Part shown: piece by piece, positions 39,324 through 49,059 of the stretch
Layout of the letters: each line of letters starts with the position of its first letter
Position numbering within the stretch: the stretch's first letter is position 1
NCBI GenBank assembly: GCA_001890945.1
Contig: MLAX01000003.1
Span: 310,001-374,000 of the forward strand
DNA: 64,000 nt
Origin: Alphaproteobacteria bacterium AO1-B
GTDB lineage: Bacteria > Pseudomonadota > Alphaproteobacteria > Rhizobiales > Stappiaceae
Direction: 5' to 3'
The notes under the pieces: generated by a model
Seen by the model: the letters and a program-made list of their open reading frames with translations, nothing else
Databases searched by the model: none
Told to the model about the DNA's origin: nothing
Position numbers and translations under genes: made by a program

Positions 39324-39940
39324 GTCTTGCGCTTGAGACTTCATCCGGTCCGGTCGCGGCCGATGTCTTCATGGGTCGGGGTGAAGACATCCTGATCGAA
39401 ATTGCCTCGCCGGGTGTTGCAGCGGCGATCTGGCAGCGCACGCCGGAGCCGGGATTCCAGTCGTGGATGGATGGTCTTGGTAAAGATTTGTTGCCTGATC
39501 TTCGAACCGTTGTTCCGGTTCATCTGGCTGAAGCGGCCGTGATCACCGCGTGTGAAACATCAGGTCTCGACGCATGTCCGGAACGGGATGTTCTGGCGAG
39601 TGATATTGGCGCCCTTGCGGTCATGATGGCCAAGATCCTTGACGTTGATCACGTCCGGGTGCGGTTGGATGTCGCCGATGAGGTGATGTGTCCGAAGTTT
39701 CACATCGACCGGGTGCCAGCACGTTTGCTGTGTACCTATCGCGGAGCGGGGACAGAGTATGTGCCGCTGGGCTCTGAAGCGGACCCCAAGCGCATCCGCC
39801 GTGTAAAACGCGGCGCTGCTGCTTTGTTTCGTGGCGCGCTCTGGGACACAGACGAGACCACCGGCATCCTGCACCGCTCGCCGGAGGTCACACCGGAAGA
39901 CGGTCCGCGATTGCTGCTGGTCATTGATCCCGTTGCTTGA
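39320..39940 (+). CDS. DUF1826 domain protein
   Basis: A 206-residue protein of unknown activity. The family hallmark is visible as CPKFHIDRVPARLLCTYRGAGTEYV, with Cys and His residues that could bind metal. It overlaps the COG0523 GTPase gene by four bases (ATGA), so it is translated with it. DUF1826 genes recur beside COG0523 genes in predicted Zur regulons. A longer frame starting at 39227 lies inside the GTPase gene and was rejected. Confidence 0.85.
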   Translation: MSLALETSSGPVAADVFMGRGEDILIEIASPGVAAAIWQRTPEPGFQSWMDGLGKDLLPDLRTVVPVHLAEAAVITACETSGLDACPERDVLASDIGALAVMMAKILDVDHVRVRLDVADEVMCPKFHIDRVPARLLCTYRGAGTEYVPLGSEADPKRIRRVKRGAAALFRGALWDTDETTGILHRSPEVTPEDGPRLLLVIDPVA

Positions 39941-39944
39941 ATGC

Positions 39945-39975
39945 AAAGCCCTGCAAGTTGCGGGGCTTTATCTCT
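39945..39975 (+). terminator. Terminator after the DUF1826 gene
   Basis: A 12-bp stem AAAGCCCTGCAA/TTGCGGGGCTTT (one G-U pair) with a 1-base gap is followed by ATCTCTTTG. A nearly identical hairpin occurs at 42195-42220. Confidence 0.75.
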
Positions 39976-39982
39976 TTGTGTT

Positions 39983-41659
39983 TTATCCGGGTTCAAGCCA
40001 CCCTCGATACCGGACAATCGGCCCAATCAACGGTATTGATACTTTGACATCAAAACAGAAGCGGTTGTCTTCCGATGTTTCTTGTGTCTCGCTGATGGGA
40101 AGAAGCCACTTTGGGATGGGAATTCCGAACAACCGGCCCTTGGAAACAGGGAACATCAAGGCACCGTACTTTATTTCCAGCCCAATATCAAAAGCCGCCG
40201 CTCCAAAACGCTCCGTAACAATACCGTCGCCCGGATCTTGCGCCAGACTCAGAACGGATCGCATTACACGTCCGCCAAAGTCCCGGCACCAAACTTCCTT
40301 GTCGCCGCACGCTGTTATTGTCACGGCGATAGGACGTTGCGCTGCTTCCTTTGGAAAACCTGCAATCCCGCAGATCGCTGGAACCAGCCATGATCCGCCG
40401 CGTGTGATTTCAGCTTTGCCGACCCAATTGCGTTGGTCGGAGGTACGGTGCAATTCTCTGACTTCTTTGGGAAGCGTCCAAAACGAGTCACCAAGTGCCT
40501 GTTCAAAAAGAGGCTTCCAAGTCTTGGTTTGAATGCTGGTAGCAACACTGAGATGCGCCGTTGCAGTGTCTATGTCCTTGAGGGTGAACTCGCCAAGGCA
40601 GGCCCGGGCACCAGGCGCAACGGACTTAGCTACCAATTTCTTGCACAAGACATTCGCCGCCACCGCAGGAATGTGGGGGCCATCGCCGGCCTCAGCAATC
40701 AGGCTCCAGGTTCTTTCCAAGTTGCTGCCGTCTTTGCCCGGTCCTTGCAGCAATACCTGCATTCCGCCACGGTCTGAACCGAACGGCCCAAACCAGCCAG
40801 CAATCGTTTGGAAAATCTTCGAGGCTGGTTCCAGAGTTTTCACAAGTCTCAGGCGCACGAGAAAGGACAGTAGGTATAGCCCAATATGGAGGACGGGAAG
40901 TTCAAGCCCCGCGCGGAACAATACGGACTCGGCCCCATACTGTTTCGGAAAGAGGGCCAGATCCGGCGAGCCGATGAAGCTCGACCACCGATGTTCGAGA
41001 TCCGCAGTGGAGGTTGATGTGATTTTTCGTTTTTCAAGCCCGGACCATCCTATGACATAGGTAGATCGTCCGCATCGGGTGACCATGACCGGTCTTCCGA
41101 TTTGGCTAAGTATGGCCCGAATGACAGAAAGCCCGCGGGGTGCCCTGTTGCCTGGAAGAATTGTTGTTTCGATTAGGTCAATTTCCCGAAAGTCCTCTTG
41201 GAGGGTTTCGACCGCAGCCGACGATAGCGCAGGTACACTTGAAACCCCAGAAAGCGCTACCAATCCGAGTGTTTCAGCCCGGTCATTCAGTGTGGTGATA
41301 CCGTGCGTAAAGCCGGGATCGTCAGAGAGATCCAGATAATGACTGCCAATTTCCAGCGCGGCTTCTGCCACTTGGTAAGGGTTTTGTCCGTACAGCTGGA
41401 AGGGGCCGGCCGCGTCGATCGTAATAAATGGTCCTAATCTCGCAAGCGCATCCCCAAAAGCGGGATCGGCCCGATCCAGAAAAGCAGGTGTACCACCTCC
41501 GATCGAGGTGCAAAACGCTTGGGCTTTTTCAATCGTCCGACCTGCCACAACCACGTCAAATTGGTTGTCACGGAGCAATGCCTGGCTTAACAGACCACCG
41601 AAAACACCATAACCGCCGAGAACGACGATGCGTTTTACAGCGCATTGATCAGTCAACAA
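39983..41659 (-). CDS. Saccharopine dehydrogenase-like reductase with C-terminal DUF4166
   Basis: A 558-residue fusion. The first part is an NAD(P)-binding Rossmann domain (VLGGYGVFGGLLSQALL at residues 11-27) as in trans-acting enoyl reductases and saccharopine reductases. The second half, from about residue 370, includes FGIPIPKWLLPISE and the GWLEPG end typical of DUF4166. The only start in frame is a TTG at 41659, inside the end of the DCC gene (11-base overlap), so the two are coupled. Function unknown; reduction of a lipid or amino-acid intermediate is possible. Confidence 0.78.
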   Translation of the reverse strand: MLTDQCAVKRIVVLGGYGVFGGLLSQALLRDNQFDVVVAGRTIEKAQAFCTSIGGGTPAFLDRADPAFGDALARLGPFITIDAAGPFQLYGQNPYQVAEAALEIGSHYLDLSDDPGFTHGITTLNDRAETLGLVALSGVSSVPALSSAAVETLQEDFREIDLIETTILPGNRAPRGLSVIRAILSQIGRPVMVTRCGRSTYVIGWSGLEKRKITSTSTADLEHRWSSFIGSPDLALFPKQYGAESVLFRAGLELPVLHIGLYLLSFLVRLRLVKTLEPASKIFQTIAGWFGPFGSDRGGMQVLLQGPGKDGSNLERTWSLIAEAGDGPHIPAVAANVLCKKLVAKSVAPGARACLGEFTLKDIDTATAHLSVATSIQTKTWKPLFEQALGDSFWTLPKEVRELHRTSDQRNWVGKAEITRGGSWLVPAICGIAGFPKEAAQRPIAVTITACGDKEVWCRDFGGRVMRSVLSLAQDPGDGIVTERFGAAAFDIGLEIKYGALMFPVSKGRLFGIPIPKWLLPISETQETSEDNRFCFDVKVSIPLIGPIVRYRGWLEPG

Positions 41660-42104
41660 GGCGGTTTCTCAAAGCATCGGAGGGAAGCGGACAACTGCGA
41701 CGGCCCGCTCGGTAGCGGTTTCGGGCAATACGGTCATAAAACCAGTCGGCGAATGGACGGGGAAGAATTTTTAAGGCCTTAAACAGTCGCCAAGGCCAAC
41801 CAAGCGCTGACATTGCTTGACAAAAAGCTGCCATCTTCACAAAAGCCCGGCCATCGTGAATGACAATACTTGTCTCCATTTGATCCGGATCCAGGCCGTG
41901 AATAACATAGAGTTCTCTGCCAAGTTCGGATTGTGCGGATACAAATTTGAATTTTGTTTTGTTATCGCGCAGAGCCACAAAACGGGCAAAGCCAGAACAC
42001 ATTAGACAGGTCGCGTCAAACACGATCAGGTTTGATGGGAGATCGGTGCGTACTGGCAATCTGGGCAGGGTGTTCTGCCCGGCGGTGTGGCAATGGTGTT
42101 TCAT
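41649..42104 (-). CDS. DCC-family thiol-disulfide oxidoreductase-like protein
   Basis: A 151-residue protein of the DUF393/DCC family. The signature is present near residue 29 as DATCLMCSGFARFV, with the two cysteines in a CxxC-type arrangement; the usual 'DGxC' is DATC here. The C-terminus FADWFYDRIARNRYR is also typical. A thiol-based redox role is suggested by family but no substrate is known. It overlaps the downstream reductase/DUF4166 gene. Confidence 0.85.
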   Translation of the reverse strand: MKHHCHTAGQNTLPRLPVRTDLPSNLIVFDATCLMCSGFARFVALRDNKTKFKFVSAQSELGRELYVIHGLDPDQMETSIVIHDGRAFVKMAAFCQAMSALGWPWRLFKALKILPRPFADWFYDRIARNRYRAGRRSCPLPSDALRNRLVD

Positions 42105-42194
42105 GATTGCCCCGACAACATTTTGTTGGTCTCAAATTACCACCTGAATGGCCGATTGGAGATCCGCAATTTGTCGCAGCAATGCATGATGAAG

Positions 42195-42220
42195 AAAGCC
42201 CCGCAAGTTGCGAGGCTTCT
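42195..42220 (-). terminator. Terminator after serA (repeat of the hairpin at 39945)
   Basis: On the minus strand the stem AAGCCTCGCAA/TTGCGGGGCTT is followed by TCTTC, 28 bases after the serA stop. It differs from the hairpin at 39945-39969 in only two of 24 positions. Confidence 0.65.
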
Positions 42221-42247
42221 AATTTCTGTGTGAGATGCTCTTTCGGC

Positions 42248-43492
42248 TTAAACCCGGTTGAGCAGGCGGGCCCGGATGGTGTTTGGCAAGGCCCGGATTT
42301 CTTCCAGGATCTTGACCGGATCCTGAACAGGGCTGTCGACATCGAGCACCACATAACCAATGTCCAGATGCGACTGCATGTACTGGGCATGGATGTTGAG
42401 GTCGTGCCGGGTGAAGAGATCGTTCAATGTGCGCATCGCGCCGGGCGCATTGTGGTGCACCTGAATGAAGCGGGTCGCATCCGTGCCCTTTGGCAGCTGA
42501 ACCTGCGGGAAGGACACTGCGCCGATCGTAGAGCCAACGTCTGAGTATTCCACCAGACGCTTGGAGACTTCCTCACCGATGCGAGCCTGAGCCTCTTCCG
42601 TTGAGCCGCCGACATGCGGTGTCAGGATCACGTTGTCGAGACCGCGCAGAGGCGAGATGAACTCGTCCTTGTTGGACTTCGGCTCAACCGGGAAGACATC
42701 CACCGCAGCACCGGCCAGGTGTCCGGATTTCAGGGCCTCTGCGAGCGCATCAATGTCGACGACCTTGCCGCGGGCGTTGTTGATCAGGAACGCGCCTTTT
42801 TTCATCTTGGCGATCTGATCTGCGCCGAACATGTCCCGTGTACCCGGCGTGTCGGGCACGTGCAGGGAGACGACGTCGGATTCTGCAAGGAGTGCATCCA
42901 TGCTCTCGGCTGGCATGACGTTGCCGTGCTGCAGCTTGTCGATGGTATCGTAATAGATCACCCGCAGGCCCATGGCTTCTGCGAGATTGGACAGCTGCGT
43001 GCCGATGTTGCCGTAGCCGATGATGCCGAGGGTCTTGCCGCGTACTTCGTGAGAACCGGCAGCCGTCTTCATCCAGCGGCCTTCGTGAGCGCCGCTCGAT
43101 TTGGGAAAGACGCCGCGCATCAACATGACGATTTCGGCAATGGTCAGTTCAGCAACCGACCGCGTGTTGGAAAACGGTGCGTTGAAGACCGGAATGCCAC
43201 GGGTCAGGGTGCCGCCGAGGTCGACCTGGTTGGTGCCGACAGAAAAACAGCCGACGGCGACCAGCGACTTTGCCGCTTCCAGAACCTCTTCCGTTACTTG
43301 TGTCCGGGAGCGGATGCCGAGCATCTGCACGTCCTGCATTTTTTCGATCAGGGCGTCCTTTTCCAGCGCGCCGGACAGGACTTCCACATTCGTGTAACCG
43401 TTTTTCTCCAGAATCGCGTGCGCGGTCGGCGAAATACCTTCCAGCAGCAGCCAGCGGATCTGGTTCTTCGGCCGGGACAGACCGTGGATCAT
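42248..43492 (-). CDS. serA: D-3-phosphoglycerate dehydrogenase
   Basis: Catalyses the first step of serine synthesis, oxidising 3-phosphoglycerate with NAD+. The 414-residue product matches the E. coli-type (short) enzyme. It has a Rossmann motif GYGNIGTQLSNLAEAMG, the catalytic Arg in NNARGKVVD, and the His in LTPHVGGSTEEAQ. A C-terminal ACT domain (HHNAPGAMRTLNDLF) normally allows serine feedback. The gene stands alone here, without serC. Confidence 0.95.
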   Translation of the reverse strand: MIHGLSRPKNQIRWLLLEGISPTAHAILEKNGYTNVEVLSGALEKDALIEKMQDVQMLGIRSRTQVTEEVLEAAKSLVAVGCFSVGTNQVDLGGTLTRGIPVFNAPFSNTRSVAELTIAEIVMLMRGVFPKSSGAHEGRWMKTAAGSHEVRGKTLGIIGYGNIGTQLSNLAEAMGLRVIYYDTIDKLQHGNVMPAESMDALLAESDVVSLHVPDTPGTRDMFGADQIAKMKKGAFLINNARGKVVDIDALAEALKSGHLAGAAVDVFPVEPKSNKDEFISPLRGLDNVILTPHVGGSTEEAQARIGEEVSKRLVEYSDVGSTIGAVSFPQVQLPKGTDATRFIQVHHNAPGAMRTLNDLFTRHDLNIHAQYMQSHLDIGYVVLDVDSPVQDPVKILEEIRALPNTIRARLLNRV

Positions 43493-43819
43493 GGGCCTAG
43501 AGCCTCTATTCTTGACAGGTGTATCAGCTGCGGCAGGTGCGCCGCAAAAACGCCGGTGTCGTATACGCGCAGATCCGTGTCGCGTCTAGGTCGCGATGGC
43601 ACAAATGGGTCCTTAAGCGCTCTTCGAGCTGTGCGCTTTGAAGATGAATCAGTCTCTCACTTTTATCGGCACCTTCCGTAGAAGAGGCCTTTGTCATTGC
43701 CGTTCGTTTGGATGTTATGATTTTTTGCGCCTGCGGCATGGTTATATTTTACAATAGTAAGTATATTTTTCTGGAAAGAACTGGATTTTTGTTTACTTCC
43801 ATTCATTCTTGACTAACGG
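43493..43819. other. Intergenic region between serA and the GGDEF-EAL gene
   Basis: 327 bases of divergent promoter region. A minus-strand open frame of 71 codons at 43524-43739 has no good ribosome-binding site and no family features. The half next to the GGDEF gene is AT-rich, consistent with a promoter. No riboswitch was recognised. Confidence 0.4.
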
Positions 43820-46399
43820 GTGTTTCATAAAACAAAAGAGATGCTTCCGAAGGCGAGTGCTGGATTGGAATTACTCAAAAAATCGTTTCTTGATCTGACA
43901 GCCGATGCTGTTGCTGTCTGCCAATCAGGGCCGGACGGCAAGGTCTTGCAAGTCGCCTACACCAATCATGCATTTGATGTGTTGTTCGGAGGCCAGAGAG
44001 ATCGGACTTTCGAGAATACATTTCCGTTTGCAGGCGTTCACAGGCAGCTTCTCCAGTGCCCATCCGGAAGAATCCGCGAAACTGCAGAGCTGTCCAAGGA
44101 GGACGGCTCGACGTTTTTTGTGAGCGCGTCTGGTTTTACGTATCAAGATGAAGCCACAGGCGAGCTTTACAGCTGTGTGACTTACATAGACATCTCTGGC
44201 GCATTGGTTGCGGCCAAAGCGACGGAGCGCAGCCCGGAGATTGATAGTGCGGATGAAGATCTGGCGGCGCTTAAAGATGCACATCAGCGGATCTTGAGCG
44301 CGCTCAATGCTTATCCGGATCCGATCGTTATCTACGATTCTGATTTGAAGCTTGTCTACCGCAACAACGGCTATGCAGCCTCCGTAACCGATGCACCGGA
44401 CGAGCTGATTGAGGGAATGCATCTCAAAGAGGTGCTGCGCCTTGCAATCCAGCATGGACGATATCCCGTTGCAGTTGGCCGGGAAGACGAATGGATCAAT
44501 GAAATCCTGTCTCCAGATACGCTGGAGATGCCGGCGCAGGACGTGGAGCTGGACGGGGATGTTCATCATCGCCTTTTGCGATCACGCGCGCCCAATGGCG
44601 ACTACGTCGTTATCCGATTGAACTCGACAGAACTTGTTCGTGAAAAAAGGGCTGCCGAAGAGGCGCAAGCCCGGTTGATTGCCGCACTGAATGCTTATCC
44701 GGCACCGTTTGTTATCTACGATGCGGATGATTGCCTTGTGGTTTGCAACGATGCGTATCGGGCGTCGATGTCGAATGACCCTGAGGATCTGAAAGCCGGA
44801 ATGCATCGCACCGAAGTTGCCCGGGTCGCCGTTAGAGCAGGGAAAATTGCCAACGCAATTGGCAGAGAAAAGGAATGGATGTCTGATGCGCATCAGACTC
44901 AGGACGTAAACAAACCGGTTCAGGACTTGGAGTTGCCGGGTGATGTGCATCATCGCTTGTTGCGGTCACGGGTTGAAAACGGCGATTTGGTCATCTTGCG
45001 GATCGATACGACCGAGCTGGTCCGTCAGCGCCGGGCGCTCGAGAGGAATTCTGAAGAACTGAAGAAGGCCAATGCCGAAATTACCCACATGGCGCTTCAC
45101 GATGATCTGACCGGTCTGGGCAATCGCAGATACCTGGCGAAAAAGCTGGAGGAATTCATAGAGCGGCGTCAGGTTGTTGGCGGAGAAATCGCGGCGCTTC
45201 ATATCGATCTGGACCGGTTCAAACAGATCAACGATACGATGGGCCATCGGGCTGGTGACGATGTGCTGGTCGAGGCGGCGAACCGTATCCGGCTTGTTTT
45301 GGAACCCGGCGAGGCTGTTGCCCGGATCGGCGGAGACGAGTTTGTCGTTTTGGCTCCATTGTCAAATAACTTGGACCGGCCGGGCGATCTCGCCAAAACG
45401 CTTTTGAAGGATTTGTCGCGACCCGTACGCACCCATGACAAGGAGTGCCGCGTGGGCGCCTCGATAGGGATCGCCGAGACACCGCTTTCTGAAGTTGAAA
45501 ATCTCCTCACCAACTCTGATGTGGCGCTTTACAAGGCGAAACATCGTGGCCGTGGGCGTATTGAGATTTATGACCGTTCGGATCTGGAAGACGTCCGCCA
45601 GGCGAAAGCGCTTGCGGATGATATTCTGCGTGCGATCGAGGAGAAGGAGTTCGAGCCTTACTACCAGCCGCAAGTGGAAGCAAAATCCGGCCGGATCGTC
45701 GGAATTGAAGTTCTGGCCCGGTGGCGTCACCCTGAGAAGGGAATTCTTGCGCCGGGTGATTTCCTGCCCATTGCCACAGACCTCAGTGTTGCAGGTGAAA
45801 TCGATCAGCAGATGTTTGAAAAGGCGATTGATCAATGCCGCAATTTGCCCGCCGCCGCATCAGGCTCCATCGGGTTGTCGTTTAATGTCAGTGAAGACAG
45901 GGTCAATCTGACTGATCTTGAGGATCTTCAACGACAAATTCAGGCCTATCCAGGGCAGATAAGTTTTGAGCTGCTTGAGACGATCTTTTTAGAAGAACAG
46001 GATGATGCGTTCTTGCAGCGGCTGGATGAGCTTCGCGGCATGGGTATTTCCATAGAAGTCGATGATTTTGGCAGTGGCCGGGCATCGGTGGTCGCACTGC
46101 AGCGGATCAACCCGGACCGGCTCAAGATTGATCGCCGTTTGGCGCCCCTGGTGACAGCCGGCAGCGGTGGATTGCGTTTGCTGCGCTCGATCATCGAGAT
46201 TGCGCAGGCACTGGAACTTGGCGTCACAGCGGAAGGGGTGGAGACCAAGGAAGAGGCAGACCTTCTTTCCAAGCTCGGCTGCGATCGTCTTCAGGGCTAC
46301 TATTTTGCCAAACCGATGCCGATTTCAGATTTGGTCGCGCTCCTTGAGGCGCAGCGAGACGATCCGGATGTCATGACAGGTCTTCCGGTCGCGAGATAG
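43820..46399 (+). CDS. PAS-PAS-GGDEF-EAL protein (cyclic-di-GMP turnover)
   Basis: An 859-residue cytosolic signalling protein. Two sensory units at about residues 158-275 and 286-403 are an exact 128-residue tandem repeat: ALNAYPDPIVIYDSD at 161 recurs as ALNAYPAPFVIYDAD at 289, and DVHHRLLRSR occurs at 247 and 375. An N-terminal PAS-like region precedes them. The GGDEF domain has an intact RIGGDEF motif near residue 503 but no visible RxxD inhibitory site. The EAL domain reads EVLARW and DDFGSG, so both activities may be retained. A GTG at 43820 is used; an ATG seven codons later is possible. Confidence 0.88.
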   Translation: MFHKTKEMLPKASAGLELLKKSFLDLTADAVAVCQSGPDGKVLQVAYTNHAFDVLFGGQRDRTFENTFPFAGVHRQLLQCPSGRIRETAELSKEDGSTFFVSASGFTYQDEATGELYSCVTYIDISGALVAAKATERSPEIDSADEDLAALKDAHQRILSALNAYPDPIVIYDSDLKLVYRNNGYAASVTDAPDELIEGMHLKEVLRLAIQHGRYPVAVGREDEWINEILSPDTLEMPAQDVELDGDVHHRLLRSRAPNGDYVVIRLNSTELVREKRAAEEAQARLIAALNAYPAPFVIYDADDCLVVCNDAYRASMSNDPEDLKAGMHRTEVARVAVRAGKIANAIGREKEWMSDAHQTQDVNKPVQDLELPGDVHHRLLRSRVENGDLVILRIDTTELVRQRRALERNSEELKKANAEITHMALHDDLTGLGNRRYLAKKLEEFIERRQVVGGEIAALHIDLDRFKQINDTMGHRAGDDVLVEAANRIRLVLEPGEAVARIGGDEFVVLAPLSNNLDRPGDLAKTLLKDLSRPVRTHDKECRVGASIGIAETPLSEVENLLTNSDVALYKAKHRGRGRIEIYDRSDLEDVRQAKALADDILRAIEEKEFEPYYQPQVEAKSGRIVGIEVLARWRHPEKGILAPGDFLPIATDLSVAGEIDQQMFEKAIDQCRNLPAAASGSIGLSFNVSEDRVNLTDLEDLQRQIQAYPGQISFELLETIFLEEQDDAFLQRLDELRGMGISIEVDDFGSGRASVVALQRINPDRLKIDRRLAPLVTAGSGGLRLLRSIIEIAQALELGVTAEGVETKEEADLLSKLGCDRLQGYYFAKPMPISDLVALLEAQRDDPDVMTGLPVAR

Positions 46400-46458
46400 T
46401 TTCTGAGAAACTTGGCGTTTTGAACCGGCCGGACGGATTTGTTTCAGAGGCAGCCAAA

Positions 46459-46498
46459 CAAAAAGGCCCCAGTGCAGTCACCGGGGCCAATGTTTTTT
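46459..46498. terminator. Terminator between the GGDEF-EAL gene and ilvN
   Basis: A GGCCCC/GGGGCC-based stem with one mismatch and a 4-base loop, flanked by AAAAA and TTTTTT. It is placed to terminate both convergent genes. Confidence 0.75.
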
Positions 46499-46512
46499 CC
46501 GAAGAACTTCTT

Positions 46513-47085
46513 TTAGAGGCCCTCTGATCCCCGCTGAACCGCAGCGACACCGGTGCGGGAGACCTCAACCAGTCCGAGCGGTTTCATGATCGAGATGAAC
46601 TGCTCGATCTTGGATGTCCGGCCGGTAATTTCAAAGACGAAGTGCTCGGTCGTTGCATCGATGACGGTTGCCTTGAATGCATCTGCCAAACGCAGAGCTT
46701 CCAAGCGCTTGTCTCCGTCGCCGACAACCTTGATCAGTGCCAGTTCGCGCTCCAGCGGTTTGTCCTGGTTGAGCCGGCGGGCTCGTACCGTCAGGTCGGT
46801 GACACGGTGCACAGGCACAAGGCGGTCAAGCTGATGGCGGATCTGCTCGATGATCATCGGTGTACCGGTCGTCACGATCGTGATCCGGGACAAATGCTTC
46901 TCGTGCTCTGTTTCTGATACGGTCAGGCTGTCGATGTTGTAACCGCGCCCGGAAAACAGGCCGATTACCCGGGCAAGCACGCCCGGCTCGTTGTCAACGA
47001 TCAGCGATAGGGTATGGGTTTCGATTTCATTGCTGACTTCGGCCAGGAAATAGGCGGAAGGTGCATTGACGTTTTGTGCGTTCAT
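46513..47085 (-). CDS. ilvN: Acetolactate synthase small (regulatory) subunit
   Basis: Regulatory subunit of acetohydroxyacid synthase, which binds valine and stimulates the large subunit. The N-terminal ACT domain includes LIVDNEPGVLARVIGLFSGRGYNI, followed by a second regulatory region (PLERELALIKV). The length of 190 residues is normal. The ATG lies 27 bases after the ilvB stop, so the order is ilvB-ilvN in one operon. The gene may equally be called ilvH. Confidence 0.95.
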   Translation of the reverse strand: MNAQNVNAPSAYFLAEVSNEIETHTLSLIVDNEPGVLARVIGLFSGRGYNIDSLTVSETEHEKHLSRITIVTTGTPMIIEQIRHQLDRLVPVHRVTDLTVRARRLNQDKPLERELALIKVVGDGDKRLEALRLADAFKATVIDATTEHFVFEITGRTSKIEQFISIMKPLGLVEVSRTGVAAVQRGSEGL

Positions 47086-47112
47086 CTTCTCAAAAATCCT
47101 TGTGACCTGGCC

Positions 47113-48888
47113 TTAAACGAGGGATTTGCCTTCAGCGGAAATCGCGTTGGCAACGGCCTCGTCATTGGCCTCGTCCGGAAGCAGCATTTCGTTGTGAGCC
47201 TTGCCTGACGGGATCATCGGGAAGCAGTTGGCGAGTGCCGCTACCCGGCAGTCAAACAGAACCGGTCTGTCAACTGCGATCATCTCCTCGATGGCACCGT
47301 CCAGATCACCCGGTTTTTCCACCCGGAAACCGACCCCGCCATAGGCCTCGGCCAGCTTGACGAAATCCGGCAGGCTTTCCGTATAAGAATGAGACAGGCG
47401 ATTGCCATGCAGGAGCTGCTGCCACTGGCGGACCATGCCCATGTACTGGTTGTTCAAAATGAACACCTTGACCGGCAACCGGTATTGTACGGCCGTCGAC
47501 ATTTCCTGGATATTCATCAGGATCGATGCATCGCCTGCGATATCAACACACAAGGCGTCGCGGTGTGCGACTTGCGCGCCGATCGCAGCGGGCAGGCCAT
47601 AGCCCATAGTGCCGAGACCGCCCGACGTCAGCCACCGGTTCGGCTCTTCAAAGCCATAGAACTGCGCCGCCCACATCTGGTGCTGACCGACTTCCGTTGA
47701 GACGAAGGTCTTACGGTGCTTGGTCAGCTCATACAGCCGCTGTATCGCGTATTGCGGCATGATGACATCGCTGTTTGGCTTGTAGGCAAGAGAATTGCGT
47801 GCACGCCAGGTATCGATCTGCGACCACCAGTCTTTCATAGCTGCCGCATCTGCCTTCATGGATGACGACCGCCAGATCCGGACCAGATCCTCCAGCACAT
47901 GGCCGACATCGCCAATGATCGGCAGGTCGACGTTGATTGTCTTGTTGATGGAGGATGGATCGATGTCGATATGGATTTTCTTGGAACCCGGCGAGAACGC
48001 GTCGGTCCGGCCGGTGATCCGGTCGTCAAAACGAGCACCGATGTTGATCATCAGATCGCAATCATGCATCGCCATGTTGGATTCGTAGGTTCCATGCATG
48101 CCGAGCATGCCCAGCCAGTTGTCACCGGAAGCCGGATAGGCGCCGAGACCCATCAGGGTTGAGGTGATCGGGAAGCCGGTCAAGGACACCAACTCGCGCA
48201 GCAGCTGCGTTGCCTGCGGTCCGGAATTGATGACACCGCCGCCCGTGTAAAGGATTGGCCGCTTGGCCGCTGCCATCATTTCGGCTGCCATCCGGATCGA
48301 CGCTGCGTCGCCCTTGACCTGCGGCCGGTAACTCTTGTGGGCTGCAGCCGGGTTCGGGGTCGGCCCCTGATAGGTGCCGGTTGCGAACTGGACGTCTTTC
48401 GGAATGTCGACAACGACCGGGCCCGGACGGCCGGAGGTCGCGACATAAAAGGCCTCATGCAGGATGCGTGGCAGGTCGTCGACATTGCGGACCAGCCAGT
48501 TGTGCTTGGTGCAGGGGCGGGTGATGCCGACCGTATCGCACTCCTGGAAAGCGTCGTTGCCGATTAAGTGGGTCGGAACCTGGCCGGAGATGCAGACCAG
48601 CGGAATGCTGTCCAGCATGGCGTCCGTAAGGGCGGTGACCATGTTGGTCGCGCCGGGGCCGGAAGTGACGAGGGCAACACCGGGTTTGCCGGTGGAACGC
48701 GCATAACCTTCCGCAGCATGGCCAGCCCCTTGTTCATGGCGCACCAGAATGTGCTCAAGGCCGTCCTGCTGAATGATCTCGTCATAAATGGGAAGCACAG
48801 CACCACCCGGGTAGCCGAAGATTGTGTCAACTCCCTGGTCCTTCAGCGCCTGGATAACCATTTCAGCGCCGGTCATTTCCCGTGTCAT
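47113..48888 (-). CDS. ilvB: Acetolactate synthase large (catalytic) subunit
   Basis: ThDP-dependent enzyme that makes acetolactate or acetohydroxybutyrate, the first common step of valine, leucine and isoleucine synthesis. The start region reads [13 protein letters not shown]. The catalytic Glu is in [18 protein letters not shown] and the ThDP-binding motif is [11 protein letters not shown] (GDA..N). The 591-residue length is normal. The ATG at 48888 has AAGGA upstream; an in-frame GTG three codons earlier was rejected. A leader peptide and terminator lie upstream (see separate features). Confidence 0.96.
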   Translation of the reverse strand: MTREMTGAEMVIQALKDQGVDTIFGYPGGAVLPIYDEIIQQDGLEHILVRHEQGAGHAAEGYARSTGKPGVALVTSGPGATNMVTALTDAMLDSIPLVCISGQVPTHLIGNDAFQECDTVGITRPCTKHNWLVRNVDDLPRILHEAFYVATSGRPGPVVVDIPKDVQFATGTYQGPTPNPAAAHKSYRPQVKGDAASIRMAAEMMAAAKRPILYTGGGVINSGPQATQLLRELVSLTGFPITSTLMGLGAYPASGDNWLGMLGMHGTYESNMAMHDCDLMINIGARFDDRITGRTDAFSPGSKKIHIDIDPSSINKTINVDLPIIGDVGHVLEDLVRIWRSSSMKADAAAMKDWWSQIDTWRARNSLAYKPNSDVIMPQYAIQRLYELTKHRKTFVSTEVGQHQMWAAQFYGFEEPNRWLTSGGLGTMGYGLPAAIGAQVAHRDALCVDIAGDASILMNIQEMSTAVQYRLPVKVFILNNQYMGMVRQWQQLLHGNRLSHSYTESLPDFVKLAEAYGGVGFRVEKPGDLDGAIEEMIAVDRPVLFDCRVAALANCFPMIPSGKAHNEMLLPDEANDEAVANAISAEGKSLV

Positions 48889-49008
48889 TCGTCTCACGTC
48901 CTTGCATGTTCGCCTGATGGGTCAGGCTATTGGCTCTCAAGTTTGGTTTTGGCCCTGTTGCTGCGGCATCAAAGTCCGGAAGAAGAAGCGTTTCAGGCGG
49001 CGGATACA

Positions 49009-49034
49009 AAAAAAGGCCCCTGAGGGAGCCTTGG
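49009..49034 (-). terminator. Attenuator terminator upstream of ilvB
   Basis: On the minus strand the stem AAGGCTCC/GGGGCCTT (8 bp including one U-G pair) with a 4-base loop is followed by seven Ts. It lies between a BCAA-rich leader peptide and the ilvB start, as in a transcription attenuator. Confidence 0.75.
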
Positions 49035-49059
49035 TCGCGCGCCAATATGCCGGTCGGGG

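Noticed and set aside
42614..43681. A 355-codon open frame on the plus strand
   Set aside because: Antisense to serA, whose motifs are unambiguous.
43524..43739. A 71-codon minus-strand frame upstream of serA, considered as a serine-rich leader
   Set aside because: Serines are scattered, there is no good ribosome-binding site and no terminator follows it.
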